Source: CAZUDO01 sp964618895
GTDB taxonomy: Bacteria; Desulfobacterota; Binatia; DP-6
Assembly (NCBI GenBank): GCA_964618895.1
Contig: CAZUDO010000103.1
Location: 1-64,000, forward strand
Length of the DNA: 64,000 bases
Reading direction: 5' to 3'
Below the pieces are notes generated by a model that had not been told where the DNA came from, searched no databases, and saw only the letters and a list, made by a program, of their open reading frames with translations. The position numbers and the translations under genes were made by a program. How positions within the stretch are numbered: the stretch's first letter is position 1; each line of letters opens with the position of its first letter. This document shows, piece after piece, positions 41,138-49,985 of this stretch.

Positions 41138-42708
41138 GCCCGAGTCTCGCATACGGGATCGGCCGAGGCGTTGCAAAAGTGCCGGGTCAGCGCCTCGGCC
41201 AAGGCTGGCACGGTGTAGCGCGCCGGCACGACGTCCACCGTCAGGCCGAGTTCACGTGCCGTCTCGGCAGTCACCGGCCCGATGCAGGCCACCACCGGCC
41301 GGCCGGACCGGATGAGCGCGCGCGCGTCGTCGCGCCCGAGCAGCGCCACGAAGTTGCGCACCGTCGAGCTGCTGGTGAACGTGAGCGCGTCGACCGTGCC
41401 GGCCGCCAGCGCCTCCCGGAGTCCGTCGATGTCTGCATCCGCCGGCGGCACGGCACGATAGGCCGTCACCTCGTGCACCTGCGCGCCGCGGGCCACGAGC
41501 GTGTCCGGCAGGATGGCGCGGGCGCCCGCGGCGCGCGGCAGGAGGACGCGCCGGCCGCGCAGGTCTTCGCCGGCGAACGCCGCCAGCAAGCCCTCGGCAC
41601 GATAGTCGTCGGGCAGCAATCGCGGCCGCAGCAGTCGGCGTTCGAGCTCGGCCGCCGTCTCCGGTCCGATCGCCGCCAGGCGGACGGCGGCGAGCTCGCG
41701 GACGTCACGCCGGGCCGCCGCGAAGCTCTCGAAGAACGCCCGGACGCCGTTCACGCTGGTGAACACGATCCAGTCGTACGTCGCCGCCCCGGCCACGGCG
41801 GACGCAAGCGGGGCCGGGTCGTCGGGCGGCAGGAGCGTGATCGTCGGCACGAAGATCGTTTCGGCGCCCTGCTCCTCGAGCAGGGACAGGAGTCCCGCCG
41901 CCTGCGCGCGCGAGCGCGTGACCACGATCCGGCGGCCGAACAATGGCCGCTGTTCGAGCCAGCGCGTCTGTTCGCGCAGCGCCACCACCTCGCCCACCAC
42001 GATCACCGCCGGCGCGCCGATCCGGGCCGCCTGCACCTCGGCGGCCAGGGTCGCGACCGTCGCCACTACCGTCGCCTGCCGCCCCGTCGTCCCCCAGCGC
42101 ACCACCGCCGCCGGGGTGGTGGCGGGGAGCCCATGCTCCAGCAGGCGGCTCATGATCGCCGGCAGCTGCCGCATCCCCATCAGGAAGACCAGGGTCCCAC
42201 CCTGGCCGGCGAGTGCCGGCCAGGGCAACGACGGCGCCGACGCGCCCGGGGCGCAGGCCTGATGTCCGGTGGCGATAGTCACCAGTGAGGCGTGGTCACG
42301 GTGCGTGAGCGGGATGCCCGCATAGGCCGGCGCGGCCCAGGCAGACGAGACCCCGGGCACGATCTCGAACGGGACCCCGGCCCGGCGCAGCGCCTCGGCC
42401 TCTTCCGCCCCGCGCCCGAACAGCATCGGATCGCCGTTCTTCAGGCGCACCACCGTTTTTCCCGCACGCGCGCGGTCGATCAGCACGCGCTCGATGTCGG
42501 CCTGCGCCAGGCGCGCGACGTCCTCGTGCGAGCGCCCGACCGCGATCACCTCGGCGCCAGACCGCACCGCCGCCAGCAGGCGGGGACCGACGAGATAGTC
42601 GTGCACGACCACATCGGCGGCGGCGAGGCAGCGCTCGGCGCGCACGGTGAGGAGGCCCGGATCGCCGGGGCCGGCACCGACCAGATAGACCCGACCGGTG
42701 CCGGTCAT
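41134..42708 (-). CDS. Uroporphyrinogen-III methyltransferase/synthase fusion
   Basis: A 524-residue two-domain protein. Residues 1-255 are a CobA/SUMT domain (YLVGAGPGDPGLLT, VVRLKNGDPMLFGRG), making precorrin-2. Residues about 265-510 are a HemD-type uroporphyrinogen-III synthase (VVTRSRAQAAGL, FTSVNGVRAFF, FTSSSTVRNF). The fusion joins ring closure with the siroheme/cobalamin branch. The start gives MTGTGRVYLVG and overlaps the hemC stop by ATGA. With the precorrin-2 dehydrogenase at 45793 the siroheme arm lacks only a ferrochelatase. Confidence 0.94.
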   Translation of the reverse strand: MTGTGRVYLVGAGPGDPGLLTVRAERCLAAADVVVHDYLVGPRLLAAVRSGAEVIAVGRSHEDVARLAQADIERVLIDRARAGKTVVRLKNGDPMLFGRGAEEAEALRRAGVPFEIVPGVSSAWAAPAYAGIPLTHRDHASLVTIATGHQACAPGASAPSLPWPALAGQGGTLVFLMGMRQLPAIMSRLLEHGLPATTPAAVVRWGTTGRQATVVATVATLAAEVQAARIGAPAVIVVGEVVALREQTRWLEQRPLFGRRIVVTRSRAQAAGLLSLLEEQGAETIFVPTITLLPPDDPAPLASAVAGAATYDWIVFTSVNGVRAFFESFAAARRDVRELAAVRLAAIGPETAAELERRLLRPRLLPDDYRAEGLLAAFAGEDLRGRRVLLPRAAGARAILPDTLVARGAQVHEVTAYRAVPPADADIDGLREALAAGTVDALTFTSSSTVRNFVALLGRDDARALIRSGRPVVACIGPVTAETARELGLTVDVVPARYTVPALAEALTRHFCNASADPVCETRA

Positions 42709-43640
42709 GCGCCCGCCTCCCGCACGGCGTCCAGAATCTCCCGTGCGCCGGCCGCGAACAGCCGGGCGGCGAGCGTCTTCCCGAGCGCCTCGGCGTCGCC
42801 TACCGGAGCGTTGGCCTCGTCCTCGAGCCAACGGCGCCCCTCGAAGTCGGTCACCAGGACGCGCAGCACGACTTGACCGTCACGGACACAGGCGTGCCCG
42901 GCGAGCGGCGTGTTGCAGTCGCCGCCGATGGCGAGCAGGAAGCTGCGCTCGGCGGTGACGGCGATGGCCGTCGCGGCGTCCTCGATCGCCGCGACCCGCT
43001 CGCGCGTGGCGGCATCGTCGGTACGACACTCGAGCGCCAGCGCCCCCTGCCCGACGGCGGGCAGGAACTCCTCCGGGGCCAGCGCGTACGCGGTGGGCTC
43101 GACGATACCGAGGCGCGCCAGCCCCGCCGCCGCCAGCACGATCCCGTCGACCGCCCCCTCACGCCAGCGGCGCAGGCGCGTATCGACGTTGCCGCGCAGG
43201 GTGACGATCTGGAGATCGCGGCGCCGGGCAAGCAGCTGGGCGCGCCGCCGCACGCTGGCCGTCCCGATGCGGGCCCCGGGCGGGAGCCCGGTCAGCCCGC
43301 CCCCGGCACCGCCGATCAGCACATCGTGCGCCGGCGCCCGCGGCGGTACAGCCGCGATGGTCAGCCCCGGCGCGAGCCGGACCGGCACGTCCTTCATCGA
43401 ATGGAGGCCGGCGTCGACGACACCGCTCGCCAGCGCCTCTTCGATCTCCTTGATGAAGAGCCCCTTGCCGCCCATCGGGGCAAGCGGCCCGCGCGCGAGC
43501 TGGTCGCCGCTGGTCCGGATGAACACGAGCTCGACCGCGAGCCCGGGATGGCGCGCGCGAAGCACCCCGGCGACCTGCTCTGCCTGCGCACGCGCCAGCG
43601 GGCTCGCACGCGTCCCGAGGCGAAGCACCCGAGCAGCCAC
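42705..43640 (-). CDS. hemC: Porphobilinogen deaminase
   Basis: A 311-residue hydroxymethylbilane synthase. Visible are GTRASPLARAQAEQV, KGLFIKEIEEAL, HSMKDVPV and RGNVDTRLRR, with the dipyrromethane-cofactor Cys in GGDCNTPLAGHA. That loop differs from the commoner GGGCQVPIG form but keeps the Cys. The start is GTG 43640, seven bases after the hemA stop. Confidence 0.95.
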   Translation of the reverse strand: MAARVLRLGTRASPLARAQAEQVAGVLRARHPGLAVELVFIRTSGDQLARGPLAPMGGKGLFIKEIEEALASGVVDAGLHSMKDVPVRLAPGLTIAAVPPRAPAHDVLIGGAGGGLTGLPPGARIGTASVRRRAQLLARRRDLQIVTLRGNVDTRLRRWREGAVDGIVLAAAGLARLGIVEPTAYALAPEEFLPAVGQGALALECRTDDAATRERVAAIEDAATAIAVTAERSFLLAIGGDCNTPLAGHACVRDGQVVLRVLVTDFEGRRWLEDEANAPVGDAEALGKTLAARLFAAGAREILDAVREAGA

Positions 43641-43646
43641 GGCCGG

Positions 43647-44978
43647 CTACCCTTCCTCGTCGTCGGCGTCGGGATCCTCATCGACGGGATCCACGCCGAA
43701 CAGCCGACGCACGAGCGCCACGGTCGATGGGTCGCCCCGATACCGGCGGAGCGCCGTCATTGGCCCATGCATCATCTTGTTGATGATCGATTGGGTGAGG
43801 CGTTCCACCAGCGCCCGTCCCGCCGGCCCGAGCTCGGCCAGCGCCGCGTCGACGCGCGTGAGCTCCTGCTGCCGGATCGTCTCCACGTGCTGGCGCAACG
43901 CCACGATGGTGGGGACGGCATCGAGGGTGGTCGCCCAACGCCAGAAGGCCTCGACTTCGTCCTCGACGATGGTTTCGGCCTTGAGGGCCTCTGCCGCGCG
44001 CGCGCCCTGATTGTCGGCGATCACGCCTTCGAGATCGTCGATGTCGTACACGTATACACCATCGAGTTCGTTGACGACGGGGTCGACCACCCGCGGCACG
44101 GCCAGGTCGATCAGGAACATCGGCCTGCGCCGGCGCTCGCGCATGGCCTCATCGATCATGGCCGGCCCGAGCAGGAACTGGTCGCCCGCTGCCGCCGCCA
44201 CCACCAGATCGGCAAGCGGGAGATAGCGCCCGAGACGCTCCCACGGCACGGGGGTGCCGCCGAGCGTGCGCGCGACCTCCACTCCCCGATCGAAGGTCCG
44301 GTTCGCCACCATGATCGAGCCGACACCGTGCGACAGCAGCTGGCGCGCGGTGAGCTCACCCATCTCTCCGGCCCCGAGCAGCATGGCTGCCTTGTCGTCC
44401 AGGCGATCGAAGATGCCGCGCGCGAGCTCGACCGCCGCTGAACCGATCGAGACCGCCTTCTGCGCGATGGCGGTCTCGGTGCGCACGCGCTTGGCGACCG
44501 AGAACGACTTGTGGAAGCATCGATGGAGGACCCGTCCAGAGGCGCCCACCGCCGCCGCCGTGGCATACTGCTCTTTCATCTGCCCCAGGATCTGCGGCTC
44601 ACCGACCACCATCGAATCGAGGCTGGCCGCCACCCGGAAGAGATGTCGCACCGCCGCACGCCCGGCGAAGGTGTAGAGATGCCCAGTCAACGCCGCCTCG
44701 GGAAGCGCGTGCTCGCGCGCCAGGAACTCCGGCAGTACGCTGCCCAACACCTCCGGCTGACTGCCGCAGGCGATCAGCTCGACCCGATTGCAGGTGGACA
44801 CAATGGCCCCTTCGGCGACACCCGCCGTCTCGACCAGCCGCCGGAGCGCGCCCTCGAGCTGGCCGTTCGAGAACGCCACCCGTTCCCGGATCTCGACCGG
44901 CGCCGTGCGGTGGTTGAGCCCGACCACGACGATCCCCGGACCGAGGTTTCCGCCCGCCCCTTCGTCGATACCCGCCAT
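43647..44978 (-). CDS. hemA: Glutamyl-tRNA reductase
   Basis: A 443-residue enzyme reducing Glu-tRNA to glutamate semialdehyde, first step of the C5 heme route. The catalytic Cys is in STCNRVEL, with GLNHRTAPVEIRE before it and VGEPQILGQMKEQY and the NADPH loop GAGEMGELTARQL after it. The C-terminal dimerisation helices are complete. The acidic tail is slightly extended. It follows ccsA by two bases. hemL is not in the window. Confidence 0.96.
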   Translation of the reverse strand: MAGIDEGAGGNLGPGIVVVGLNHRTAPVEIRERVAFSNGQLEGALRRLVETAGVAEGAIVSTCNRVELIACGSQPEVLGSVLPEFLAREHALPEAALTGHLYTFAGRAAVRHLFRVAASLDSMVVGEPQILGQMKEQYATAAAVGASGRVLHRCFHKSFSVAKRVRTETAIAQKAVSIGSAAVELARGIFDRLDDKAAMLLGAGEMGELTARQLLSHGVGSIMVANRTFDRGVEVARTLGGTPVPWERLGRYLPLADLVVAAAAGDQFLLGPAMIDEAMRERRRRPMFLIDLAVPRVVDPVVNELDGVYVYDIDDLEGVIADNQGARAAEALKAETIVEDEVEAFWRWATTLDAVPTIVALRQHVETIRQQELTRVDAALAELGPAGRALVERLTQSIINKMMHGPMTALRRYRGDPSTVALVRRLFGVDPVDEDPDADDEEG

Positions 44979-44980
44979 GC

Positions 44981-45802
44981 TCAGAACGCCCTGCCGTGCT
45001 CCCCGAGCGCCAGCACGTTGATGCCGACGAACGACAGCGCCAGGACCGCGAAGCCGGCGATGGTGAGGGCCGCGGCGCGGCGGCCGCGCCACCCGGCGGT
45101 CATGCGGCCCTGGAGCAACACCACGTACAGGCCCCACACCACGAGCGTCAGCACGAGCTTCGGATCGGAGGTCCAGAGCCGGCGCCCCCAGGCGCTGTGC
45201 GCCCACACGATGCCGCTCAGGATCCCGAGCGTCAGCAGGATCAGTCCCCACACGAGACAGGCGTAGTTCACCCGGTCGAGGGTCTCCAGCGACGGCAGGT
45301 GGCGCAGCATGCCGCGGCCCCGGCGCGCTTTCAGGCGATGCTCCTGCAGGAGGTAGAGCAGGCTGGCGCTGAAGGCGAGCGCAAAGACCGCATCGCCGAG
45401 GATCGCGAGCACCACGTGCACCGGCAGCCAGGCGCTGTCGAGCACTGCCGGCAGGGGACGCACCCCCTCGTAGATCACGTCGGCCGCCAGCGTCAGACCG
45501 AACGCCAAGGGACTCACGACCGCGCCCAGGGCGACCAACGGGCGACGGAGCTGGATGAGGAGGAAGAGTGCCACCAAGAGGAGGGCGAGGAACGACAGGG
45601 ACTCGTCGAACGTCGTCACCGCGAGATGACCGGCGTCGACGGAACGCAGGCCGATCGACGTCGCATGCGTGGCGACTCCGAACCACAGCAGGCGGGGCAG
45701 GAGCCGGCCTGGGCGTTCCTGGCGTGCCGCCAGATCGATGAGGGCCACGACCGTCGCCGCGAGGTAGACCGCGATCGTGCAGCGCAGGAGCGTCAGCTCC
45801 AC
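44981..45802 (-). CDS. CcsA/HemX-type cytochrome c assembly protein
   Basis: A 273-residue membrane protein with about eight hydrophobic segments and the GIVWAHSAWGRRLWTSDPK loop corresponding to the heme-handling WWD-like region of CcsA/HemX. Genes of this family often precede hemA. It may take part in heme delivery to cytochromes c or in controlling HemA levels. GTG 45802 is chosen since VELTLLRC starts the first helix; it overlaps the upstream gene by ten bases. Confidence 0.85.
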   Translation of the reverse strand: MELTLLRCTIAVYLAATVVALIDLAARQERPGRLLPRLLWFGVATHATSIGLRSVDAGHLAVTTFDESLSFLALLLVALFLLIQLRRPLVALGAVVSPLAFGLTLAADVIYEGVRPLPAVLDSAWLPVHVVLAILGDAVFALAFSASLLYLLQEHRLKARRGRGMLRHLPSLETLDRVNYACLVWGLILLTLGILSGIVWAHSAWGRRLWTSDPKLVLTLVVWGLYVVLLQGRMTAGWRGRRAAALTIAGFAVLALSFVGINVLALGEHGRAF

Positions 45803-46461
45803 GACGGGACTCCCAGCGCCGCGAGCGTGCACTCCGGCCCCGCCACCCGGGCAAGGAGCGCATCGACCCCGTCGCGCTCCCCGCGCCGCACCAGGTCGAG
45901 CAAGGGCGAGAACAGGAGCGTCGTCACCACCTCGCCCCGCACCGGCGCGCGCGTCGGGTCGTCGGCGAGCGCGCGCCGGACCGCTCCCAGAATGGCCACG
46001 AAGGGACCGTATTCGGGCCCGAACTGGCTGTCGAGCGTCCGCCGGAGATGCGCCGCCAGGGCGGGGCTGGCACCACCCGTCCCGACCGCGATCTGGAGGT
46101 CGCCGCGCGCCACCACGGCCGGCGCGAAGAAGCTACACGCGGCGGGCATGTCGACCACGTTGAGCCACACCCGCTCGCGCGTCGCCTCCGCCACCAGGGA
46201 GGCGATCACCTCGGGGTCGCAGGTCACGGCGTACGCCAGCACCGCCCCGGCCAGGTCCCCGGGCCGGTAGCCCCGGGCCTCGTGCCGCATGCGCCCCCCG
46301 GCGATCCATCCCGCCAGCGCGGGCGTGACCGACAGTGCGACGACGGTCACGGTCGCACCCGCCTGCAGGCAGGACTCCGCCTTCGCAGTCGCGACCTGGT
46401 CCCCGCCAAGCACCACGCACGGGCGGCCCTCCAGGCGCAGAGAAACCGGATGGGTACGCAT
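45793..46461 (-). CDS. Precorrin-2 dehydrogenase (siroheme synthase N-domain)
   Basis: A 222-residue CysG N-terminal/SirC/Met8-like protein. The NAD loop reads VVLGGDQVATAKAESCLQAGA, and VWLNVVDMPAACSFFAPA and VGTGGASPALAAHLR follow the family. It oxidises precorrin-2 to sirohydrochlorin; in some relatives it also inserts iron. It lies upstream of ccsA-hemA in the heme cluster. Siroheme is the cofactor of sulfite reductase, so this fits the organism's sulfur metabolism. Confidence 0.9.
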   Translation of the reverse strand: MRTHPVSLRLEGRPCVVLGGDQVATAKAESCLQAGATVTVVALSVTPALAGWIAGGRMRHEARGYRPGDLAGAVLAYAVTCDPEVIASLVAEATRERVWLNVVDMPAACSFFAPAVVARGDLQIAVGTGGASPALAAHLRRTLDSQFGPEYGPFVAILGAVRRALADDPTRAPVRGEVVTTLLFSPLLDLVRRGERDGVDALLARVAGPECTLAALGVPSWS

Positions 46462-46505
46462 CCGACCGGGGATGGTACCAGAAGGGGAAGGGCGCGAAAA
46501 CGCGG

Positions 46506-47912
46506 CTACATCGCGGTCTGCGGGACCGGAATCTTGAGCATCTGTCCGGCCCGCAGCCGCTCCGCTTTGCCGAGCCGGTTCTGGCTCCGCAGGCTGGCCA
46601 CGGTCACCTTGTGCTGCTTGGCGATGTGCGACAGCGTCTGCCCCTGCCGGACCTTGTGGGTGACCACCGTTTTCGTCGCCGGCCGCTTCGCACGGGTCGC
46701 CGGCCGGGGGGCCGCGGTCGAGACCTTGGTCACACGCGCCTCGGGCAGTTCGGCCACGGCGTCTGCGAGGCGCTCCGTGGCGGCTTCGGGCACTCGGAGA
46801 CGGTACCCCGCCGGGATGGGCCGCCGGCCGCTCACGACCAGCTCCGAGAGGGCCGGATTGAGGCTGGCCAGCTCGTCGCGGTCGGTACTGGCCAGGCGGG
46901 CCGCCTGCTCGATGCCGAGTGCCCGCTCGAGTCGGTGCTCCCGGGCCCGCAGCGGTGGATCGAGGGGAAGGTCTCCGAAGTGCGTGCGATAGTCGCGTTC
47001 CACGTCGAGCGCCGCCAGGAACTCGGCGTAGAAGTTGCGCGAGGCGAATCCGAAGGCACGCCCCTGGTACTCGCGCACGATGGTGTCGATGTCGCGGGTC
47101 CCGGTGACGCGCACGGCCGTCGCCATGCCCTGCGGCCCGTGGTTGTAGGCCGTGATCGCGAGGGGCCAGGTCCCGAGCCCGTCATGGATGCGCCCCAGGA
47201 ACTGGGCGGCGGCACGGGTGGAGGCGATCGGGTCGCGACGTTCGTCGACCAGGTTGTCGACGCGGATGAAGCCCCGCGCCGTCTTCGGCATGAACTGCCA
47301 GATGCCGGCGGCCCCCACCTTGGAGTAGGCGCGCAGGTTGAAACAGGACTCGATCAACGGCAGGCGGGTGAGCGCGACGGGGAGCCCTTCGGCCCGAAAG
47401 ATACGTTCCATCTCGGGCAGGTAGCGTCGCGATACCTGGACGCCCTCGGCGAAGCGCTCGCGCAGGCCGCGCTGGCTGCGCAGGCGCTTCGAGTCGGCCG
47501 CGGCGAGGAAGCGCCCGGGCGCCGGATCGTCCCGGAACAACTGGTGAATCTCCTGCTCGGCGGCCGTGAGCCCCTGCGGCTCCGGGCCGAGGGCATGCAG
47601 TCGGAGGAGCGTCGCCCGGATGCGCTCGAGCTCGAGATCGGTGTCGATCCGCTGCATCCGCTCGACCTGGCCCGGGCTCATGCCGTCGGCCAGGTAGGAG
47701 CGGAAGTCGAGGACCTTGTAGACCTTGTCGAGGTGGAGTGCGTCGTGCAGAACCACTTGGTGCGTCGAGTACTCGGCGAAGATGCCGCGCCAGAACCGCA
47801 CCTGAGGCTCGAGCGTCGCCGGACGGGGGAAGAGGTGGGCAGTGTCCGTGGCGTACGCCGGGCCGCCGGAAACCAGCGTTGCGAGGATAATTGCTAGACA
47901 AACGTCTCTCAC
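46506..47912 (-). CDS. mltD: Lytic transglycosylase MltD-like with LysM
   Basis: A 468-residue periplasmic murein transglycosylase. GTG 47912 has an AGAGAGG site eight bases upstream and starts a signal peptide (VCLAIILATLVSGGPAYA); a longer start at 47939 is possible. The SLT domain is near residues 150-300 with the catalytic Glu in LPLIESCFNLRAYS and GIWQFMPKTARG. A linker leads to one LysM motif (VRQGQTLSHIAKQHKVTV) at the C-terminus that binds peptidoglycan. A spare LysM-like part in the middle is degenerate. Confidence 0.9.
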   Translation of the reverse strand: MRDVCLAIILATLVSGGPAYATDTAHLFPRPATLEPQVRFWRGIFAEYSTHQVVLHDALHLDKVYKVLDFRSYLADGMSPGQVERMQRIDTDLELERIRATLLRLHALGPEPQGLTAAEQEIHQLFRDDPAPGRFLAAADSKRLRSQRGLRERFAEGVQVSRRYLPEMERIFRAEGLPVALTRLPLIESCFNLRAYSKVGAAGIWQFMPKTARGFIRVDNLVDERRDPIASTRAAAQFLGRIHDGLGTWPLAITAYNHGPQGMATAVRVTGTRDIDTIVREYQGRAFGFASRNFYAEFLAALDVERDYRTHFGDLPLDPPLRAREHRLERALGIEQAARLASTDRDELASLNPALSELVVSGRRPIPAGYRLRVPEAATERLADAVAELPEARVTKVSTAAPRPATRAKRPATKTVVTHKVRQGQTLSHIAKQHKVTVASLRSQNRLGKAERLRAGQMLKIPVPQTAM

Positions 47913-47967
47913 GCGCGTCAACCTCTCTTGCCTGGCCACGACCCCGTGCCTGCGAGCCAGCCACGGC

Positions 47968-47997
47968 ATGGTACCAACTGGGTCGGAGGCGAGTCAA
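47968..47997 (-). promoter_or_regulatory. Promoter of mltD
   Basis: On the minus strand TTGACT (47997-47992), an 18-base spacer and TACCAT (47973-47968). Transcription would begin about 50 bases before GTG 47912. It overlaps the start of the decayed oppA fragment on the other strand. Confidence 0.5.
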
Positions 47998-48335
47998 CCA
48001 AATCGCCCTGTTGGCGGCGCTCGCGTGCGCCTGTGAGCAGCCGCCACCGACCCCCACCGGACTCGTCCTCGCGCTCTCGAGCGACCCGCAGAGCCTCGAT
48101 CCGCGCTTCGGTGCGGACGCCAATGCATCCCGCATGGCGGACCTCTTGCACGTCGCGTTGACGCGCGCCGATGCCGCCGCGCGGCGCGTTCCCGAGCTGG
48201 CTGTCACATGGGACATGCCGGACGCGACCACCGTACCTGACGCTCGCCCCTGGCCTCGCCCTCGCGGCGACCGTGACCGCGCTGCAGTTGCTCGGTGACG
48301 GGGTGCGCGACCTGCTCGACGTCCGTCAGCGCTGA
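47978..48335 (+). pseudogene. oppA-oppC deletion scar
   Basis: The first part reads a lipoprotein start (LLAALACACEQ) and the N-terminus of a family 5 peptide-binding protein (ALSSDPQSLDPRFG, then VPELAVTWDMPD). At about 48232 the reading frame shifts by one and the sequence becomes the last 33 residues of an OppC/DppC permease (LAPGLALAATVTALQLLGDG, then VRDLL) ending at TGA 48335. A deletion thus joined the beginning of the binding-protein gene to the end of the permease gene. No ATP-binding genes remain. Confidence 0.72.
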
Positions 48336-49138
48336 CAGCGCGGGCAGTAGAAACTCGAGCGCCCCGTCACGACGCAGCGGCGGATGGGCGTGGCGCAGCG
48401 GCGGCAGGGGTCGCCGGCACGGTCGTACACGGCGTGCTCCAGCTGGAACCATCCGCTCCGGCCGAGGCCGTCGACGTAGTCGGAGATCGAGGAGCCGCCG
48501 CTCCGGATGGCCGCGCCGAGCACCATGCGCAATGCGTCCACCAGCCGTTCGCACTCTGCCCGGCGCACCCCACCGGCGCGCCGGCGAGGGCGAATGCCGG
48601 CGTGGAACAGCGCCTCGCTCACGTAGATGTTGCCGAGGCCCGCGATCCGGCGCTGGTCCATGAGCAGCGCCTTCACCGACGTGCGGCGGCGGCGCATGAG
48701 CGCGAACAGGCACTCGGGCGTGAGCGCGGACGAGAGTGCGTCGATCCCGGCGTTGGTCTCGGTCGCCAGCGCGGACGGGTCGACGATCGCCATCCGCCCG
48801 AAGCGGCGCGGGTCGTGGTAGGTGAGCACCCGCCCGTCGTCGAGCCGCACCAGCACGTGATCGTGCACCGCCACGGCCGCGTCGGCCGCCCCGAGAATCA
48901 GCCGGCCGGTCATGCCGAGGTGGACGAGCCAGATGTGCCCGTCGTCGAGGGGCGCGAGCAGGTACTTCCCGTGGCGCGTGACCCGTTCGATGCGCCGCCC
49001 GGTCAGCTGGCGCGCAAAGTCCGCCGGCACGGGCGTCCGTAGCCGGCGGTCGCGCACGTGGACGCTCACGACCCGGCGCGTGACCAGGGCGGGAGCCAGG
49101 GAGCGCGCGACCGTCTCGACTTCGGGAAGCTCGGGCAC
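48326..49138 (-). CDS. mutM: Formamidopyrimidine-DNA glycosylase
   Basis: A 270-residue 8-oxoguanine glycosylase/AP lyase. GTG 49138 yields the required Pro2 in PELPEVETVARSL. The helix-two-turn-helix part has IAGLGNIYVSEALF, and the zinc finger is complete (CRRC...CPRC) with the RSSFYC segment. It is the last of five minus-strand genes from 52963. The final three codons overlap the tail of the oppC remnant on the other strand. Confidence 0.96.
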   Translation of the reverse strand: MPELPEVETVARSLAPALVTRRVVSVHVRDRRLRTPVPADFARQLTGRRIERVTRHGKYLLAPLDDGHIWLVHLGMTGRLILGAADAAVAVHDHVLVRLDDGRVLTYHDPRRFGRMAIVDPSALATETNAGIDALSSALTPECLFALMRRRRTSVKALLMDQRRIAGLGNIYVSEALFHAGIRPRRRAGGVRRAECERLVDALRMVLGAAIRSGGSSISDYVDGLGRSGWFQLEHAVYDRAGDPCRRCATPIRRCVVTGRSSFYCPRCQR

Positions 49139-49145
49139 GCGAGCG

Positions 49146-49985
49146 TCACGCGAAGGCGCGCGCCAAGCGACCGAACGCCTCGAGATCGAGCGTCTCGGCG
49201 CGGGCGGCCGGATCGATGCCTGCCGCACGCAAGGTCGTCGCCAGTCCACTCCGCCCCAGCCCACGTGCATCGGCGAACTCCGCCAGCGCGTTGTGCAGCA
49301 TCTTGCGGCGCTTTCCGAAGGCGGCACGCACGAGGGCCTGATACACCTCCGGGGTGCCCACGTCGACGCACGGACATCGGCGCCACCGGATGTCCATCAC
49401 CGCCGACTCGACCCTCGGTGGGGGGAGAAAGCTCCGCCGGGACACGCCGAACGCCAGGCGGAGATCGGCGAACGTCTGCAGCAGCACCGACGTGCCCCCG
49501 CGCGCCGGGTGTCCCGGCGGCGCCACGAAGCGCTCGGCCACCTCGCGCTGTACCATCACGACGGCGCGCGGGAAGCGGGCCGCCAGCGTACGCAGCCGGA
49601 AGATGATCGGAATGGCGATGTTGTAGGGCAGGTTGGCGACCACGGTCACGTCGCGTTCCGGAACGACCTCGTCGAGCGGCACCTCGAGCGCATCTCCCAC
49701 CAGCACACGCACACGCTCGTCTCCCGCGTAGCGCTCGCTCAGCCGCGCGGCAAGGCCGGGGTCGACCTCCACCAGCGTGAGACGACCGGCGCGCACCGCG
49801 AGCAGCTCCGTCAACGCTCCCAGGCCGGGCCCGATCTCGAGTATGGCCGAGGTCGGGCCCACGTCCGCCAGATCGACGATCCGGCGCGCGACGTTGGGAT
49901 CGCACAGGAAGTGCTGCCCCCAGCGGCGTCGCGGACGGAGGCCGGCGGCCGCCAACGCCGCACGTGCCTCGTGCCGCACGCCCAC
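49146..49985 (-). CDS. rsmA: 16S rRNA dimethyladenosine transferase
   Basis: A 279-residue KsgA/RsmA methyltransferase modifying A1518/A1519 in helix 45. SAM motif I is ILEIGPGLGALT, the acidic residue is in LVEVDPGLA, and motif IV NLPYNIAIPI is intact. QHFLCDPNVARRIV is the typical N-terminal segment. GTG 49985 directly abuts the tsaD stop with no gap, implying coupled translation. Confidence 0.95.
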   Translation of the reverse strand: MGVRHEARAALAAAGLRPRRRWGQHFLCDPNVARRIVDLADVGPTSAILEIGPGLGALTELLAVRAGRLTLVEVDPGLAARLSERYAGDERVRVLVGDALEVPLDEVVPERDVTVVANLPYNIAIPIIFRLRTLAARFPRAVVMVQREVAERFVAPPGHPARGGTSVLLQTFADLRLAFGVSRRSFLPPPRVESAVMDIRWRRCPCVDVGTPEVYQALVRAAFGKRRKMLHNALAEFADARGLGRSGLATTLRAAGIDPAARAETLDLEAFGRLARAFA

